A stretch of DNA of 64,000 nt from the NCBI GenBank assembly GCA_030770545.1, contig CM061106.1, positions 18,249,001 through 18,313,000 of the forward strand. Direction: 5' to 3'. The number at the start of each line of letters is the position of its first letter. The stretch's first letter is position 1. Under the pieces are notes generated by a model. That model saw nothing but the letters and a program-made list of their open reading frames with translations. It ran no database searches and was not told the origin of the DNA. Of the stretch, positions 10,912 to 24,306 are shown in pieces. Source of the stretch: Macropodus opercularis (Eukaryota; Chordata; Actinopteri; Anabantiformes; Osphronemidae). The position numbers were made by a program, and so were the translations under genes.

Positions 10912-13472
10912 CAGAACAGGCGATTCTAAGCGTTTTGGCACTGTTTCCAACCTCAGTGATGCTTTAAGCTGCTGCATCTTATTGCAAGCAATGCCAAACA
11001 CGTTTTTGTGCTAGATATCATCCAAATACATCCCTGAAGCAGGCAAACACCTTTAAAATGCATTAAAATTACATTGACCAAAGTAGTGTTCATTTGGTCT
11101 GAAATGCACAGAACAGGCGATTCTAAGCGTTTTGGCACTGTTTCCAACCTCAGTGATGCTTTAAGCTGCTGCATCTTATTGCAAGCAATGCCAAACAAGT
11201 TTTTGTGCTGGATATGATCCAAATACATCCCTGAAGCAGGCAAACACCTTTAAAATGCATTAAAATTACTTTGACCAAAGTAGTGTTCATTAGGTCTAAA
11301 ATGCACAGAACAGGCGATTCTAAGCGTTTTGGCACTATTTCCAGCCTCAGTGATGCTTTAAGCTGCTGCATCTTATTACAAGCAATGCCAAACAAGTTTT
11401 TGTGCTAGATATGATCTAAATACATCCCTGAAGCAGAAAAACACCTTTAAAATGCATTAAAATTACATTGACCAAAGTAGTGTTCATTTGGTCTGAAATG
11501 CACAGAACAGGCGATTCTACACGTTTTGGCACTGTTTCCAACCTCAGTGATGCTTTAAGCTGCTGCATCTTATTGCAAGCAATGCCAAACAAGTTTTTGT
11601 GCTAGATATCATCCAAATACATCCCTGAAGCAGGCAAACACCTTTAAACTGCATTAAAATTACATTGACCAAAGTAGTGTTCATTTGGTCTGAAATGCAC
11701 AGAACAGGCGATTCTAAGCGTTTTGGCACTGTTTCCAACCTCAGTGATGCTTTAAGCTGCTGCATCTTATTGCAAGCAATGCCAAACAAGTTTTTGTGCT
11801 AGATATGATCTAAATACATCCCTGAAGCAGGTAAACACCTTTAAAATGCATTAAAATTTTTTTGACCAAAGTAGTGTTCATTTGGTCTGAAATGCACAGA
11901 ACAGGCGATTCTAAGCGTTTTGGCACTGTTTCCAACCTCAGTGATGCTTTAAGCTGCTGCATCTTATTGCAAGCAATGCCAAACAAGTTTTTGTGCTGGA
12001 TATGATCCAAATACATCCCTGAAGCAGGCAAACACCTTTAAAATGCATTAAAATTACTTTGACAAAAGTAGTGTTCATTTGGTCTGAAATGCACAGAACA
12101 GGCGATTCTAAGCGTTTTGGCACTGTTTCCAACCTCAGTGATGCTTTAAGCTGCTGCAGCTTCTTGCAAGCAATGCCAAACAATTTTTTGTGCTAGATAT
12201 GATCCAAATACATCCCTGAAGCAGGCAAACACCTTTAAAATGCATTAAAATTATTTTGACCAAAGTAGTGTTCATTTGGTCACAAATGCACAGAACAGGC
12301 GATTCTAAGCGTTTTGGCACTGTTTCCAACCTCAGTGATGCTTTAAGCTGCTGCATCTTATTGCAAGCAATGCCAAACAAGTTTTTGTGCTAGATATGAT
12401 CCAAATACATCCCTGAAGCAGGCAAACACCTTTAAAATGCATTAAAATTATTTTGACCAAAGTAGTGTTCATTTGGTCTGAAATGCACAGAACAGGCGAT
12501 TCTAAGCGTTTTGGCACTGTTTCCAACCTCAGTGATGCTTTAAGCTGCTGCATCTTATTGCAAGCAATGCCAAACACGTTTTTGTGCTAGATATCATCCA
12601 AATACATCCCTGAAGCAGGCAAACACCTTTAAAATGCATTAAAATTACATTGACCAAAGTAGTGTTCATTTGGTCTGAAATGCACAGAACAGGCGATTCT
12701 AAGCGTTTTGGCACTGTTTCCAACCTCAGTGATGCTTTAAGCTGCTGCATCTTATTGCAAGCAATGCCAAACAAGTTTTTGTGCTGGATATGATCCAAAT
12801 ACATCCCTGAAGCAGGCAAACACCTTTAAAATGCATTAAAATTACTTTGACAAAAGTAGTGTTCATTTGGTCTGAAATGCACAGAACAGGCGATTCTAAG
12901 CGTTTTGGCACTGTTTCCAACCTCAGTGATGCTTTAAGCTGCTGCAGCTTCTTGCAAGCAATGCCAAACAATTTTTTGTGCTAGATATGATCCAAATACA
13001 TCCCTGAAGCAGGCAAACACCTTTAAAATGCATTAAAATTATTTTGACCAAAGTAGTGTTCATTTGGTCACAAATGCACAGAACAGGCGATTCTAAGCGT
13101 TTTGGCACTGTTTCCAACCTCAGTGATGCTTTAAGCTGCTGCATCTTATTGCAAGCAATGCCAAACAAGTTTTTGTGCTAGATATGATCCAAATACATCC
13201 CTGAAGCAGGCAAACACCTTTAAAATGCATTAAAATTATTTTGACCAAAGTAGTGTTCATTTGGTCTGAAATGCACAGAACAGGCGATTCTAAGCGTTTT
13301 GGCACTGTTTCCAACCTCAGTGATGCTTTAAGCTGCTGCATCTTATTGCAAGCAATGCCAAACACGTTTTTGTGCTAGATATCATCCAAATACATCCCTG
13401 AAGCAGGCAAACACCTTTAAAATGCATTTACTTTACATTGAACAAAGTAATAGTCTTTTGGTCTGAAATGCA
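10912..13472. repeat. Thirteen-monomer block that recurs at 21.9 kb
   Basis: The order of variants here reappears from 21944 at an offset of 11,032 bp (56 monomers), continuing to about 24.4 kb. Inside it, 11897-12684 and 12685-13472 are a four-monomer tandem duplication (788 bp) with the marker series GACAAAAG, GCAGCTTCTTGC with AACAATTTTT, AACAAGTTTTT, and AACACGTTTTT with GATATCATCC. Private differences from the later copy include GATTCTACACG near 11513 and TTTAAACTGC near 11643. The last monomer ends in a cluster of substitutions at about 13429-13483. Confidence 0.85.
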
Positions 13473-13483
13473 CAGAACAGGCC
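13429..13483. other. Cluster of private substitutions across a monomer junction
   Basis: Compared with the neighbouring copy of the same monomer type, about nine substitutions fall within roughly 55 bases: GCATTAAAATTACATTG becomes GCATTTACTTTACATTG, GACCAAAGTAGTG becomes GAACAAAGTAATA, the next segment reads GTCTTTTGG instead of TTCATTTGG, and GGCGATT becomes GGCCATT. Length is preserved. Elsewhere monomers of one type usually differ by zero to two bases. The cluster breaks the inverted repeat and removes one of the two conserved CpGs. Confidence 0.9.
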
Positions 13484-16400
13484 ATTCTAAGCGTTTTGGC
13501 ACTGTTTCCAACCTCAGTGATGCTTTAAGCTGCTGCATCTTATTGCAAGCAATGCCAAACAAGTTTTTGTGCTAGATATGATCCAAATACATCCCTGAAG
13601 CAGGCAAACACCTTTAAAATGCATTAAAATTATTTTGACCAAAGTAGTGTTCATTTGGTCTGAAATGCACAGAACAGGCGATTCTAAGCGTTTTGGCACT
13701 GTTTCCAACCTCAGTGATGCTTTAAGCTGCTGCATCTTATTGCAAGCAATGCCAAACACGTTTTTGTGCTAGATATCATCCAAATACATCCCTGAAGCAG
13801 GCAAACACCTTTAAAATGCATTAAAATTACATTGACCAAAGTAGTGTTCATTTGGTCTGAAATGCACAGAACAGGCGATTCTAAGCGTTTTGGCACTGTT
13901 TCCAACCTCAGTGATGCTTTAAGCTGCTGCATCTTATTGCAAGCAATGCCAAACAAGTTTTTGCGCTAGATATGATCCAAATACATCCCTGAAGCAGGCA
14001 AACACCTTTAAAATGCACTAAAATTACTTTGACCAAAGTAGTGTTCATTTGGTCTGAAATGCACAGAACAGGCGATTCTAAGCGTTTTGGCACTGTTTCC
14101 AGCCTCAGTGATGCTTTAAGCTGCTGCATCTTATTGCAAGCAATGCCAAACAAGTTTTTGTACTAGATATCATCCAAATACATCCCTGAAGTAGGCAAAC
14201 ACCTTTAAAATGCATTAAAATTACTTTGACCAAAGTAGTGTTCATTTGGTCTGAAATGCACAGAACAGGCGATTCCAAGCGTTTTGGCACTGTTTCCAAC
14301 CTCAGTGATGCTTTAAGCTGCTGCATCTTATTGCAAGCAATGCCAAACAAGTTTTTGTGCTAGATATCATCCAAATACATCCCTGAAGCAGGCAAACACC
14401 TTTAAAATGCATTAAAATTACATTGACCAAAGTAGAGTTCATTTGGTCTGAAATGCACAGAACAGGCGATTCTAAGCGTTTTGGCACTGTTTCCAACCTC
14501 AGTGATGCTTTAAGCTGCTGCATCTTATTGCAAGCAATGCCAAACAAGTTTTTGTGCTGGATATGATCCAAATACATCCCTGAAGCAGGCAAACACCTTA
14601 GACATGCATTAAATTTACTTTGACCAAAGTAGTGTTCATTTGGTCTGAAATGCACAGAACAGGCGATTCTAAGCGTTTTGGCACTGTTTCCAACCTCAGT
14701 GATGCTTTAAGCTGCTGCATCTTATTGCAAGCAATGCCAAACAAGTTTTTGTGCTAGATATGATCTAAATACATCCCTGAAGCAGGCAAACACCTTTAAA
14801 ATGCATTAAAATTACATTGACCAAAGTAGTGTTCATTTGGTCTGAAATGCACAGAACAGGCGATTCTAAGCGTTTTGGCACTGTTTCCAACCTCAGTGAT
14901 GCTTTAAGCTGCTGCATCTTATTGCAAGCAATGCCAAACAAGTTTTTGTGCTGGATATGATCCAAATACATCCCTGAAGCAGGCAAACACCTTTAAAATG
15001 CATTAAAATTACTTTGACAAAAGTAGTGTTCATTTGGTCTGAAATGCACAGAACAGGCGATTCTAAGCGTTTTGGCACTGTTTCCAACCTCAGTGATGCT
15101 TTAAGCTGCTGCAGCTTCTTGCAAGCAATGCCAAACAATTTTTTGTGCTAGATATGATCCAAATACATCCCTGAAGCAGGCAAACACCTTTAAAATGCAT
15201 TAAAATTATTTTGACCAAAGTAGTGTTCATTTGGTCACAAATGCACAGAACAGGCGATTCTAAGCGTTTTGGCACTGTTTCCAACCTCAGTGATGCTTTA
15301 AGCTGCTGCATCTTATTGCAAGCAATGCCAAACACGTTTTTGTGCTAGATATCATCCAAATACATCCCTGAAGCAGGCAAACACCTTTAAAATGCATTAA
15401 AATTACATTGACCAAAGTAGTGTTCATTTGGTCTGAAATGCACAGAACAGGCGATTCTAAGCGTTTTGGCACTATTTCCAGCCTCAGTGATGCTTTAAGC
15501 TGCTGCATCTTATTACAAGCAATGCCAAACAAGTTTTTGTGCTAGATATGATCTAAATACATCCCTGAAGCAGGCAAACACCTTAGACATGCATTAAATT
15601 TACTTTGACCAAAGTAGTGTTCATTTGGTCTGAAATGCACAGAACAGGCGATTCTAAGCGTTTTGGCACTGTTTCCAACCTCAGTGATGCTTTAAGCTGC
15701 TGCATCTTATTGCAAGCAAAGCCAAACAAGTTTTTGTGCTAGATATGATCCAAATACATCCCTGAAGCAGGTAAACACCTTTAAAATGCATTAAAATTTT
15801 TTTGACCAAAGTAGTGTTCATTTGGTCTGAAATGCACAGAACAGGCGATTCTAAGCGTTTTGGCACTGTTTCCAACCTCAGTGATGCTTTAAGCTGCTGC
15901 ATCTTATTGCAAGCAATGCCAAACAACTTTTTGTGCTAGATATGATCCAAATACATCCCTGAAGCAGGCAAACACCTTTAAAATGCATTAAAATTACTTT
16001 GACCAAAGTAGTGTTCATTAGGTCTAAAATGCACAGAACAGGCGATTCTAAGCGTTTTGGCACTATTTCCAGCCTCAGTGATGCTTTAAGCTGCTGCATC
16101 TTATTACAAGCAATGCCAAACAAGTTTTTGTGCTAGATATGATCTAAATACATCCCTGAAGCAGAAAAACACCTTTAAAATGCATTAAAATTACATTGAC
16201 CAAAGTAGTGTTCATTTGGTCTGAAATGCACAGAACAGGCGATTCTAAGCGTTTTGGCACTGTTTCCAACCTCAGTGATGCTTTAAGCTGCTGCATCTTA
16301 TTGCAAGCAATGCCAAACAAGTTTTTGTGCTGGATATGATCCAAATACATCCCTGAAGCAGGCAAACACCTTTAAAATGCATTAAAATTACTTTGACAAA

Positions 16401-18397
16401 AGTAGTGTTCATTTGGTCTGAAATGCACAGAACAGGCGATTCTAAGCGTTTTGGCACTGTTTCCAACCTCAGTGATGCTTTAAGCTGCTGCAGCTTCTTG
16501 CAAGCAATGCCAAACAATTTTTTGTGCTAGATATGATCCAAATACATCCCTGAAGCAGGCAAACACCTTTAAAATGCATTAAAATTATTTTGACCAAAGT
16601 AGTGTTCATTTGGTCACAAATGCACAGAACAGGCGATTCTAAGCGTTTTGGCACTGTTTCCAACCTCAGTGATGCTTTAAGCTGCTGCATCTTATTGCAA
16701 GCAATGCCAAACAAGTTTTTGTGCTAGATATGATCTAAATACATCCCTGAAGCAGGCAAACACCTTTAAAATGCATTAAAATTACATTGACCAAAGTAGT
16801 GTTCATTTGGTCTGAAATGCACAGAACAGGCGATTCTAAGCGTTTTGGCACTGTTTCCAACCTCAGTGATGCTTTAAGCTGCTGCATCTTATTGCAAGCA
16901 ATGCCAAACAAGTTTTTGTGCTGGATATGATCCAAATACATCCCTGAAGCAGGCAAACACCTTTAAAATGCATTAAAATTACTTTGACAAAAGTAGTGTT
17001 CATTTGGTCTGAAATGCACAGAACAGGCGATTCTAAGCGTTTTGGCACTGTTTCCAACCTCAGTGATGCTTTAAGCTGCTGCAGCTTCTTGCAAGCAATG
17101 CCAAACAATTTTTTGTGCTAGATATGATCCAAATACATCCCTGAAGCAGGCAAACACCTTTAAAATGCATTAAAATTATTTTGACCAAAGTAGTGTTCAT
17201 TTGGTCACAAATGCACAGAACAGGCGATTCTAAGCGTTTTGGCACTGTTTCCAACCTCAGTGATGCTTTAAGCTGCTGCATCTTATTGCAAGCAATGCCA
17301 AACAAGTTTTTGTGCTAGATATGATCCAAATACATCCCTGAAGCAGGCAAACACCTTTAAAATGCATTAAAATTATTTTGACCAAAGTAGTGTTCATTTG
17401 GTCTGAAATGCACAGAACAGGCGATTCTAAGCGTTTTGGCACTGTTTCCAACCTCAGTGATGCTTTAAGCTGCTGCATCTTATTGCAAGCAATGCCAAAC
17501 ACGTTTTTGTGCTAGATATCATCCAAATACATCCCTGAAGCAGGCAAACACCTTTAAAATGCATTAAAATTACATTGACCAAAGTAGTGTTCATTTCGTC
17601 TGAAATGCACAGAACAGGCGATTCTACACGTTTTGGCACTGTTTCCAACCTCAGTGATGCTTTAAGCTGCTGCATCTTATTGCAAGCAATGCCAAACAAG
17701 TTTTTGTGCTAGATATCATCCAAATACATCCCTGAAGCAGGCAAACACCTTTAAAATGCATTAAAATTACATTGACCAAAGTAGTGTTCATTTGGTCTGA
17801 AATGCACAGAACAGGCGATTCTAAGCGTTTTGGCACTGTTTCCAACCTCAGTGATGCTTTAAGCTGCTGCATCTTATTGCAAGCAATGCCAAACAAGTTT
17901 TTGTGCTAGATATGATCTAAATACATCCCTGAAGCAGGTAAACACCTTTAAAATGCATTAAAATTTTTTTGACCAAAGTAGTGTTCATTTGGTCTGAAAT
18001 GCACAGAACAGGCGATTCTAAGCGTTTTGGCACTGTTTCCAACCTCAGTGATGCTTTAAGCTGCTGCATCTTATTGCAAGCAATGCCAAACAAGTTTTTG
18101 TGCTGGATATGATCCAAATACATCCCTGAAGCAGGCAAACACCTTTAAAATGCATTAAAATTACTTTGACAAAAGTAGTGTTCATTTGGTCTGAAATGCA
18201 CAGAACAGGCGATTCTAAGCGTTTTGGCACTGTTTCCAACCTCAGTGATGCTTTAAGCTGCTGCAGCTTCTTGCAAGCAATGCCAAACAATTTTTTGTGC
18301 TAGATATGATCCAAATACATCCCTGAAGCAGGCAAACACCTTTAAAATGCATTAAAATTATTTTGACCAAAGTAGTGTTCATTTGGTCACAAATGCA
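13473..18397. repeat. 25-monomer higher-order unit, first copy (4,925 bp)
   Basis: Exactly 25 monomers of 197 bp. The unit starts with an AACAAG/TTATTTTGACC monomer and an AACACG/GATATCATCC monomer, then a TTTTGCGCTAG monomer near 13960, a TTTTGTACTAG monomer near 14156, GATTCCAAGCG near 14271 and AGAGTTC near 14434. Mid-unit it holds the GCAAAGCC marker near 15717, AACAACTTTTT near 15923 and GCAGAAAAAC near 16162. The order repeats from 18398 at an offset of 4,925, up to about 16.76 kb and again from 17.6 kb. Confidence 0.88.
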
Positions 18398-21300
18398 CAG
18401 AACAGGCGATTCTAAGCGTTTTGGCACTGTTTCCAACCTCAGTGATGCTTTAAGCTGCTGCATCTTATTGCAAGCAATGCCAAACAAGTTTTTGTGCTAG
18501 ATATGATCCAAATACATCCCTGAAGCAGGCAAACACCTTTAAAATGCATTAAAATTATTTTGACCAAAGTAGTGTTCATTTGGTCTGAAATGCACAGAAC
18601 AGGCGATTCTAAGCGTTTTGGCACTGTTTCCAACCTCAGTGATGCTTTAAGCTGCTGCATCTTATTGCAAGCAATGCCAAACACGTTTTTGTGCTAGATA
18701 TCATCCAAATACATCCCTGAAGCAGGCAAACACCTTTAAAATGCATTAAAATTACATTGACCAAAGTAGTGTTCATTTGGTCTGAAATGCACAGAACAGG
18801 CGATTCTAAGCGTTTTGGCACTGTTTCCAACCTCAGTGATGCTTTAAGCTGCTGCATCTTATTGCAAGCAATGCCAAACAAGTTTTTGCGCTAGATATGA
18901 TCCAAATACATCCCTGAAGCAGGCAAACACCTTTAAAATGCACTAAAATTACTTTGACCAAAGTAGTGTTCATTTGGTCTGAAATGCACAGAACAGGCGA
19001 TTCTAAGCGTTTTGGCACTGTTTCCAGCCTCAGTGATGCTTTAAGCTGCTGCATCTTATTGCAAGCAATGCCAAACAAGTTTTTGTACTAGATATCATCC
19101 AAATACATCCCTGAAGTAGGCAAACACCTTTAAAATGCATTAAAATTACTTTGACCAAAGTAGTGTTCATTTGGTCTGAAATGCACAGAACAGGCGATTC
19201 CAAGCGTTTTGGCACTGTTTCCAACCTCAGTGATGCTTTAAGCTGCTGCATCTTATTGCAAGCAATGCCAAACAAGTTTTTGTGCTAGATATCATCCAAA
19301 TACATCCCTGAAGCAGGCAAACACCTTTAAAATGCATTAAAATTACATTGACCAAAGTAGAGTTCATTTGGTCTGAAATGCACAGAACAGGCGATTCTAA
19401 GCGTTTTGGCACTGTTTCCAACCTCAGTGATGCTTTAAGCTGCTGCATCTTATTGCAAGCAATGCCAAACAAGTTTTTGTGCTGGATATGATCCAAATAC
19501 ATCCCTGAAGCAGGCAAACACCTTAGACATGCATTAAATTTACTTTGACCAAAGTAGTGTTCATTTGGTCTGAATTGCACAGAACAGGCGATTCTAAGCG
19601 TTTTGGCACTGTTTCCAACCTCAGTGATGCTTTAAGCTGCTGCATCTTATTGCAAGCAATGCCAAACAAGTTTTTGTGCTAGATATGATCTAAATACATC
19701 CCTGAAGCAGGCAAACACCTTTAAAATGCATTAAAATTACATTGACCAAAGTAGTGTTCATTTGGTCTGAAATGCACAGAACAGGCGATTCTAAGCGTTT
19801 TGGCACTGTTTCCAACCTCAGTGATGCTTTAAGCTGCTGCATCTTATTGCAAGCAATGCCAAACAAGTTTTTGTGCTGGATATGATCCAAATACATCCCT
19901 GAAGCAGGCAAACACCTTTAAAATGCATTAAAATTACTTTGACAAAAGTAGTGTTCATTTGGTCTGAAATGCACAGAACAGGCGATTCTAAGCGTTTTGG
20001 CACTGTTTCCAACCTCAGTGATGCTTTAAGCTGCTGCAGCTTCTTGCAAGCAATGCCAAACAATTTTTTGTGCTAGATATGATCCAAATACATCCCTGAA
20101 GCAGGCAAACACCTTTAAAATGCATTAAAATTATTTTGACCAAAGTAGTGTTCATTTGGTCACAAATGCACAGAACAGGCGATTCTAAGCGTTTTGGCAC
20201 TGTTTCCAACCTCAGTGATGCTTTAAGCTGCTGCATCTTATTGCAAGCAATGCCAAACACGTTTTTGTGCTAGATATCATCCAAATACATCCCTGAAGCA
20301 GGCAAACACCTTTAAAATGCATTAAAATTACATTGACCAAAGTAGTGTTCATTTGGTCTGAAATGCACAGAACAGGCGATTCTAAGCGTTTTGGCACTAT
20401 TTCCAGCCTCAGTGATGCTTTAAGCTGCTGCATCTTATTACAAGCAATGCCAAACAAGTTTTTGTGCTAGATATGATCTAAATACATCCCTGAAGCAGGC
20501 AAACACCTTAGACATGCATTAAATTTACTTTGACCAAAGTAGTGTTCATTTGGTCTGAAATGCACAGAACAGGCGATTCTAAGCGTTTTGGCACTGTTTC
20601 CAACCTCAGTGATGCTTTAAGCTGCTGCATCTTATTGCAAGCAAAGCCAAACAAGTTTTTGTGCTAGATATGATCCAAATACATCCCTGAAGCAGGTAAA
20701 CACCTTTAAAATGCATTAAAATTTTTTTGACCAAAGTAGTGTTCATTTGGTCTGAAATGCACAGAACAGGCGATTCTAAGCGTTTTGGCACTGTTTCCAA
20801 CCTCAGTGATGCTTTAAGCTGCTGCATCTTATTGCAAGCAATGCCAAACAACTTTTTGTGCTAGATATGATCCAAATACATCCCTGAAGCAGGCAAACAC
20901 CTTTAAAATGCATTAAAATTACTTTGACCAAAGTAGTGTTCATTAGGTCTAAAATGCACAGAACAGGCGATTCTAAGCGTTTTGGCACTATTTCCAGCCT
21001 CAGTGATGCTTTAAGCTGCTGCATCTTATTACAAGCAATGCCAAACAAGTTTTTGTGCTAGATATGATCTAAATACATCCCTGAAGCAGAAAAACACCTT
21101 TAAAATGCATTAAAATTACATTGACCAAAGTAGTGTTCATTTGGTCTGAAATGCACAGAACAGGCGATTCTAAGCGTTTTGGCACTGTTTCCAACCTCAG
21201 TGATGCTTTAAGCTGCTGCATCTTATTGCAAGCAATGCCAAACAAGTTTTTGTGCTGGATATGATCCAAATACATCCCTGAAGCAGGCAAACACCTTTAA

Positions 21301-21746
21301 AATGCATTAAAATTACTTTGACAAAAGTAGTGTTCATTTGGTCTGAAATGCACAGAACAGGCGATTCTAAGCGTTTTGGCACTGTTTCCAACCTCAGTGA
21401 TGCTTTAAGCTGCTGCAGCTTCTTGCAAGCAATGCCAAACAATTTTTTGTGCTAGATATGATCCAAATACATCCCTGAAGCAGGCAAACACCTTTAAAAT
21501 GCATTAAAATTATTTTGACCAAAGTAGTGTTCATTTGGTCACAAATGCACAGAACAGGCGATTCTAAGCGTTTTGGCACTGTTTCCAACCTCAGTGATGC
21601 TTTAAGCTGCTGCATCTTATTGCAAGCAATGCCAAACAAGTTTTTGTGCTAGATATGATCTAAATACATCCCTGAAGCAGGCAAACACCTTAGACATGCA
21701 TTAAATTTACTTTGACCAAAGTAGTGTTCATTTGGTCTGAAATGCA
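18398..21746. repeat. 25-monomer unit, second copy, first part
   Basis: Follows 13473-16,760 at an offset of 4,925. One difference noticed is CTGAATTGCAC near 19570 where the first copy has CTGAAATGCAC. The match stops near 21690: this copy has CTTAGACATGC with AAATTTAC, while the first copy has CTTTAAAATGC with AAAATTAC. Confidence 0.87.
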
Positions 21747-24306
21747 CAGAACAGGCGATTCTAAGCGTTTTGGCACTGTTTCCAACCTCAGTGATGCTTT
21801 AAGCTGCTGCATCTTATTGCAAGCAATGCCAAACAAGTTTTTGTGCTAGATATCATCCAAATACATCCCTGAAGCAGGCAAACACCTTTAAAATGCATTA
21901 AAATTACATTGACCAAAGTAGTGTTCATTTGGTCTGAAATGCACAGAACAGGCGATTCTAAGCGTTTTGGCACTGTTTCCAACCTCAGTGATGCTTTAAG
22001 CTGCTGCATCTTATTGCAAGCAATGCCAAACACGTTTTTGTGCTAGATATCATCCAAATACATCCCTGAAGCAGGCAAACACCTTTAAAATGCATTAAAA
22101 TTACATTGACCAAAGTAGTGTTCATTTGGTCTGAAATGCACAGAACAGGCGATTCTAAGCGTTTTGGCACTGTTTCCAACCTCAGTGATGCTTTAAGCTG
22201 CTGCATCTTATTGCAAGCAATGCCAAACAAGTTTTTGTGCTGGATATGATCCAAATACATCCCTGAAGCAGGCAAACACCTTTAAAATGCATTAAAATTA
22301 CTTTGACCAAAGTAGTGTTCATTAGGTCTAAAATGCACAGAACAGGCGATTCTAAGCGTTTTGGCACTATTTCCAGCCTCAGTGATGCTTTAAGCTGCTG
22401 CATCTTATTACAAGCAATGCCAAACAAGTTTTTGTGCTAGATATGATCTAAATACATCCCTGAAGCAGAAAAACACCTTTAAAATGCATTAAAATTACAT
22501 TGACCAAAGTAGTGTTCATTTGGTCTGAAATGCACAGAACAGGCGATTCTAAGCGTTTTGGCACTGTTTCCAACCTCAGTGATGCTTTAAGCTGCTGCAT
22601 CTTATTGCAAGCAATGCCAAACAAGTTTTTGTGCTAGATATCATCCAAATACATCCCTGAAGCAGGCAAACACCTTTAAAATGCATTAAAATTACATTGA
22701 CCAAAGTAGTGTTCATTTGGTCTGAAATGCACAGAACAGGCGATTCTAAGCGTTTTGGCACTGTTTCCAACCTCAGTGATGCTTTAAGCTGCTGCATCTT
22801 ATTGCAAGCAATGCCAAACAAGTTTTTGTGCTAGATATGATCTAAATACATCCCTGAAGCAGGTAAACACCTTTAAAATGCATTAAAATTTTTTTGACCA
22901 AAGTAGTGTTCATTTGGTCTGAAATGCACAGAACAGGCGATTCTAAGCGTTTTGGCACTGTTTCCAACCTCAGTGATGCTTTAAGCTGCTGCATCTTATT
23001 GCAAGCAATGCCAAACAAGTTTTTGTGCTGGATATGATCCAAATACATCCCTGAAGCAGGCAAACACCTTTAAAATGCATTAAAATTACTTTGACAAAAG
23101 TAGTGTTCATTTGGTCTGAAATGCACAGAACAGGCGATTCTAAGCGTTTTGGCACTGTTTCCAACCTCAGTGATGCTTTAAGCTGCTGCAGCTTCTTGCA
23201 AGCAATGCCAAACAATTTTTTGTGCTAGATATGATCCAAATACATCCCTGAAGCAGGCAAACACCTTTAAAATGCATTAAAATTATTTTGACCAAAGTAG
23301 TGTTCATTTGGTCACAAATGCACAGAACAGGCGATTCTAAGCGTTTTGGCACTGTTTCCAACCTCAGTGATGCTTTAAGCTGCTGCATCTTATTGCAAGC
23401 AATGCCAAACAAGTTTTTGTGCTAGATATGATCCAAATACATCCCTGAAGCAGGCAAACACCTTTAAAATGCATTAAAATTATTTTGACCAAAGTAGTGT
23501 TCATTTGGTCTGAAATGCACAGAACAGGCGATTCTAAGCGTTTTGGCACTGTTTCCAACCTCAGTGATGCTTTAAGCTGCTGCATCTTATTGCAAGCAAT
23601 GCCAAACACGTTTTTGTGCTAGATATCATCCAAATACATCCCTGAAGCAGGCAAACACCTTTAAAATGCATTAAAATTACATTGACCAAAGTAGTGTTCA
23701 TTTGGTCTGAAATGCACAGAACAGGCGATTCTAAGCGTTTTGGCACTGTTTCCAACCTCAGTGATGCTTTAAGCTGCTGCATCTTATTGCAAGCAATGCC
23801 AAACAAGTTTTTGTGCTGGATATGATCCAAATACATCCCTGAAGCAGGCAAACACCTTTAAAATGCATTAAAATTACTTTGACAAAAGTAGTGTTCATTT
23901 GGTCTGAAATGCACAGAACAGGCGATTCTAAGCGTTTTGGCACTGTTTCCAACCTCAGTGATGCTTTAAGCTGCTGCAGCTTCTTGCAAGCAATGCCAAA
24001 CAATTTTTTGTGCTAGATATGATCCAAATACATCCCTGAAGCAGGCAAACACCTTTAAAATGCATTAAAATTATTTTGACCAAAGTAGTGTTCATTTGGT
24101 CTGAAATGCACAGAACAGGCGATTCTAAGCGTTTTGGCACTGTTTCCAACCTCAGTGATGCTTTAAGCTGCTGCATCTTATTGCAAGCAATGCCAAACAA
24201 GTTTTTGTGCTAGATATGATCCAAATACATCCCTGAAGCAGGCAAACACCTTTAAAATGCATTAAAATATTTTGACCAAAGTAGTGTTCATTTGGTCTGA
24301 AATGCA
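21747..24306. repeat. Block shared with 10.9-13.4 kb, replacing part of the 25-monomer unit
   Basis: From 21944 the variants follow 10912 onward at an offset of 11,032. The stretch 22535-23.5 kb also still matches 17610-18.6 kb at an offset of 4,925, so two relationships overlap here. The monomer at 23914 ends TTTGGTCTG where its counterpart at 12882 ends TTTGGTCAC. The second TGACAAAAG/GCAGCTTCTTGC pair (23717-24110) is the one that is extra compared with the 25-monomer unit. Confidence 0.82.
24111..24306. repeat. 196-bp monomer with a single-base deletion
   Basis: Near 24264 the sequence reads TTAAAATATTTTGACC instead of TTAAAATTATTTTGACC, so one base is lost in an AT run. This is the only length change between 10321 and the end of the window; all later units are 197 bp. 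Confidence 0.92.
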
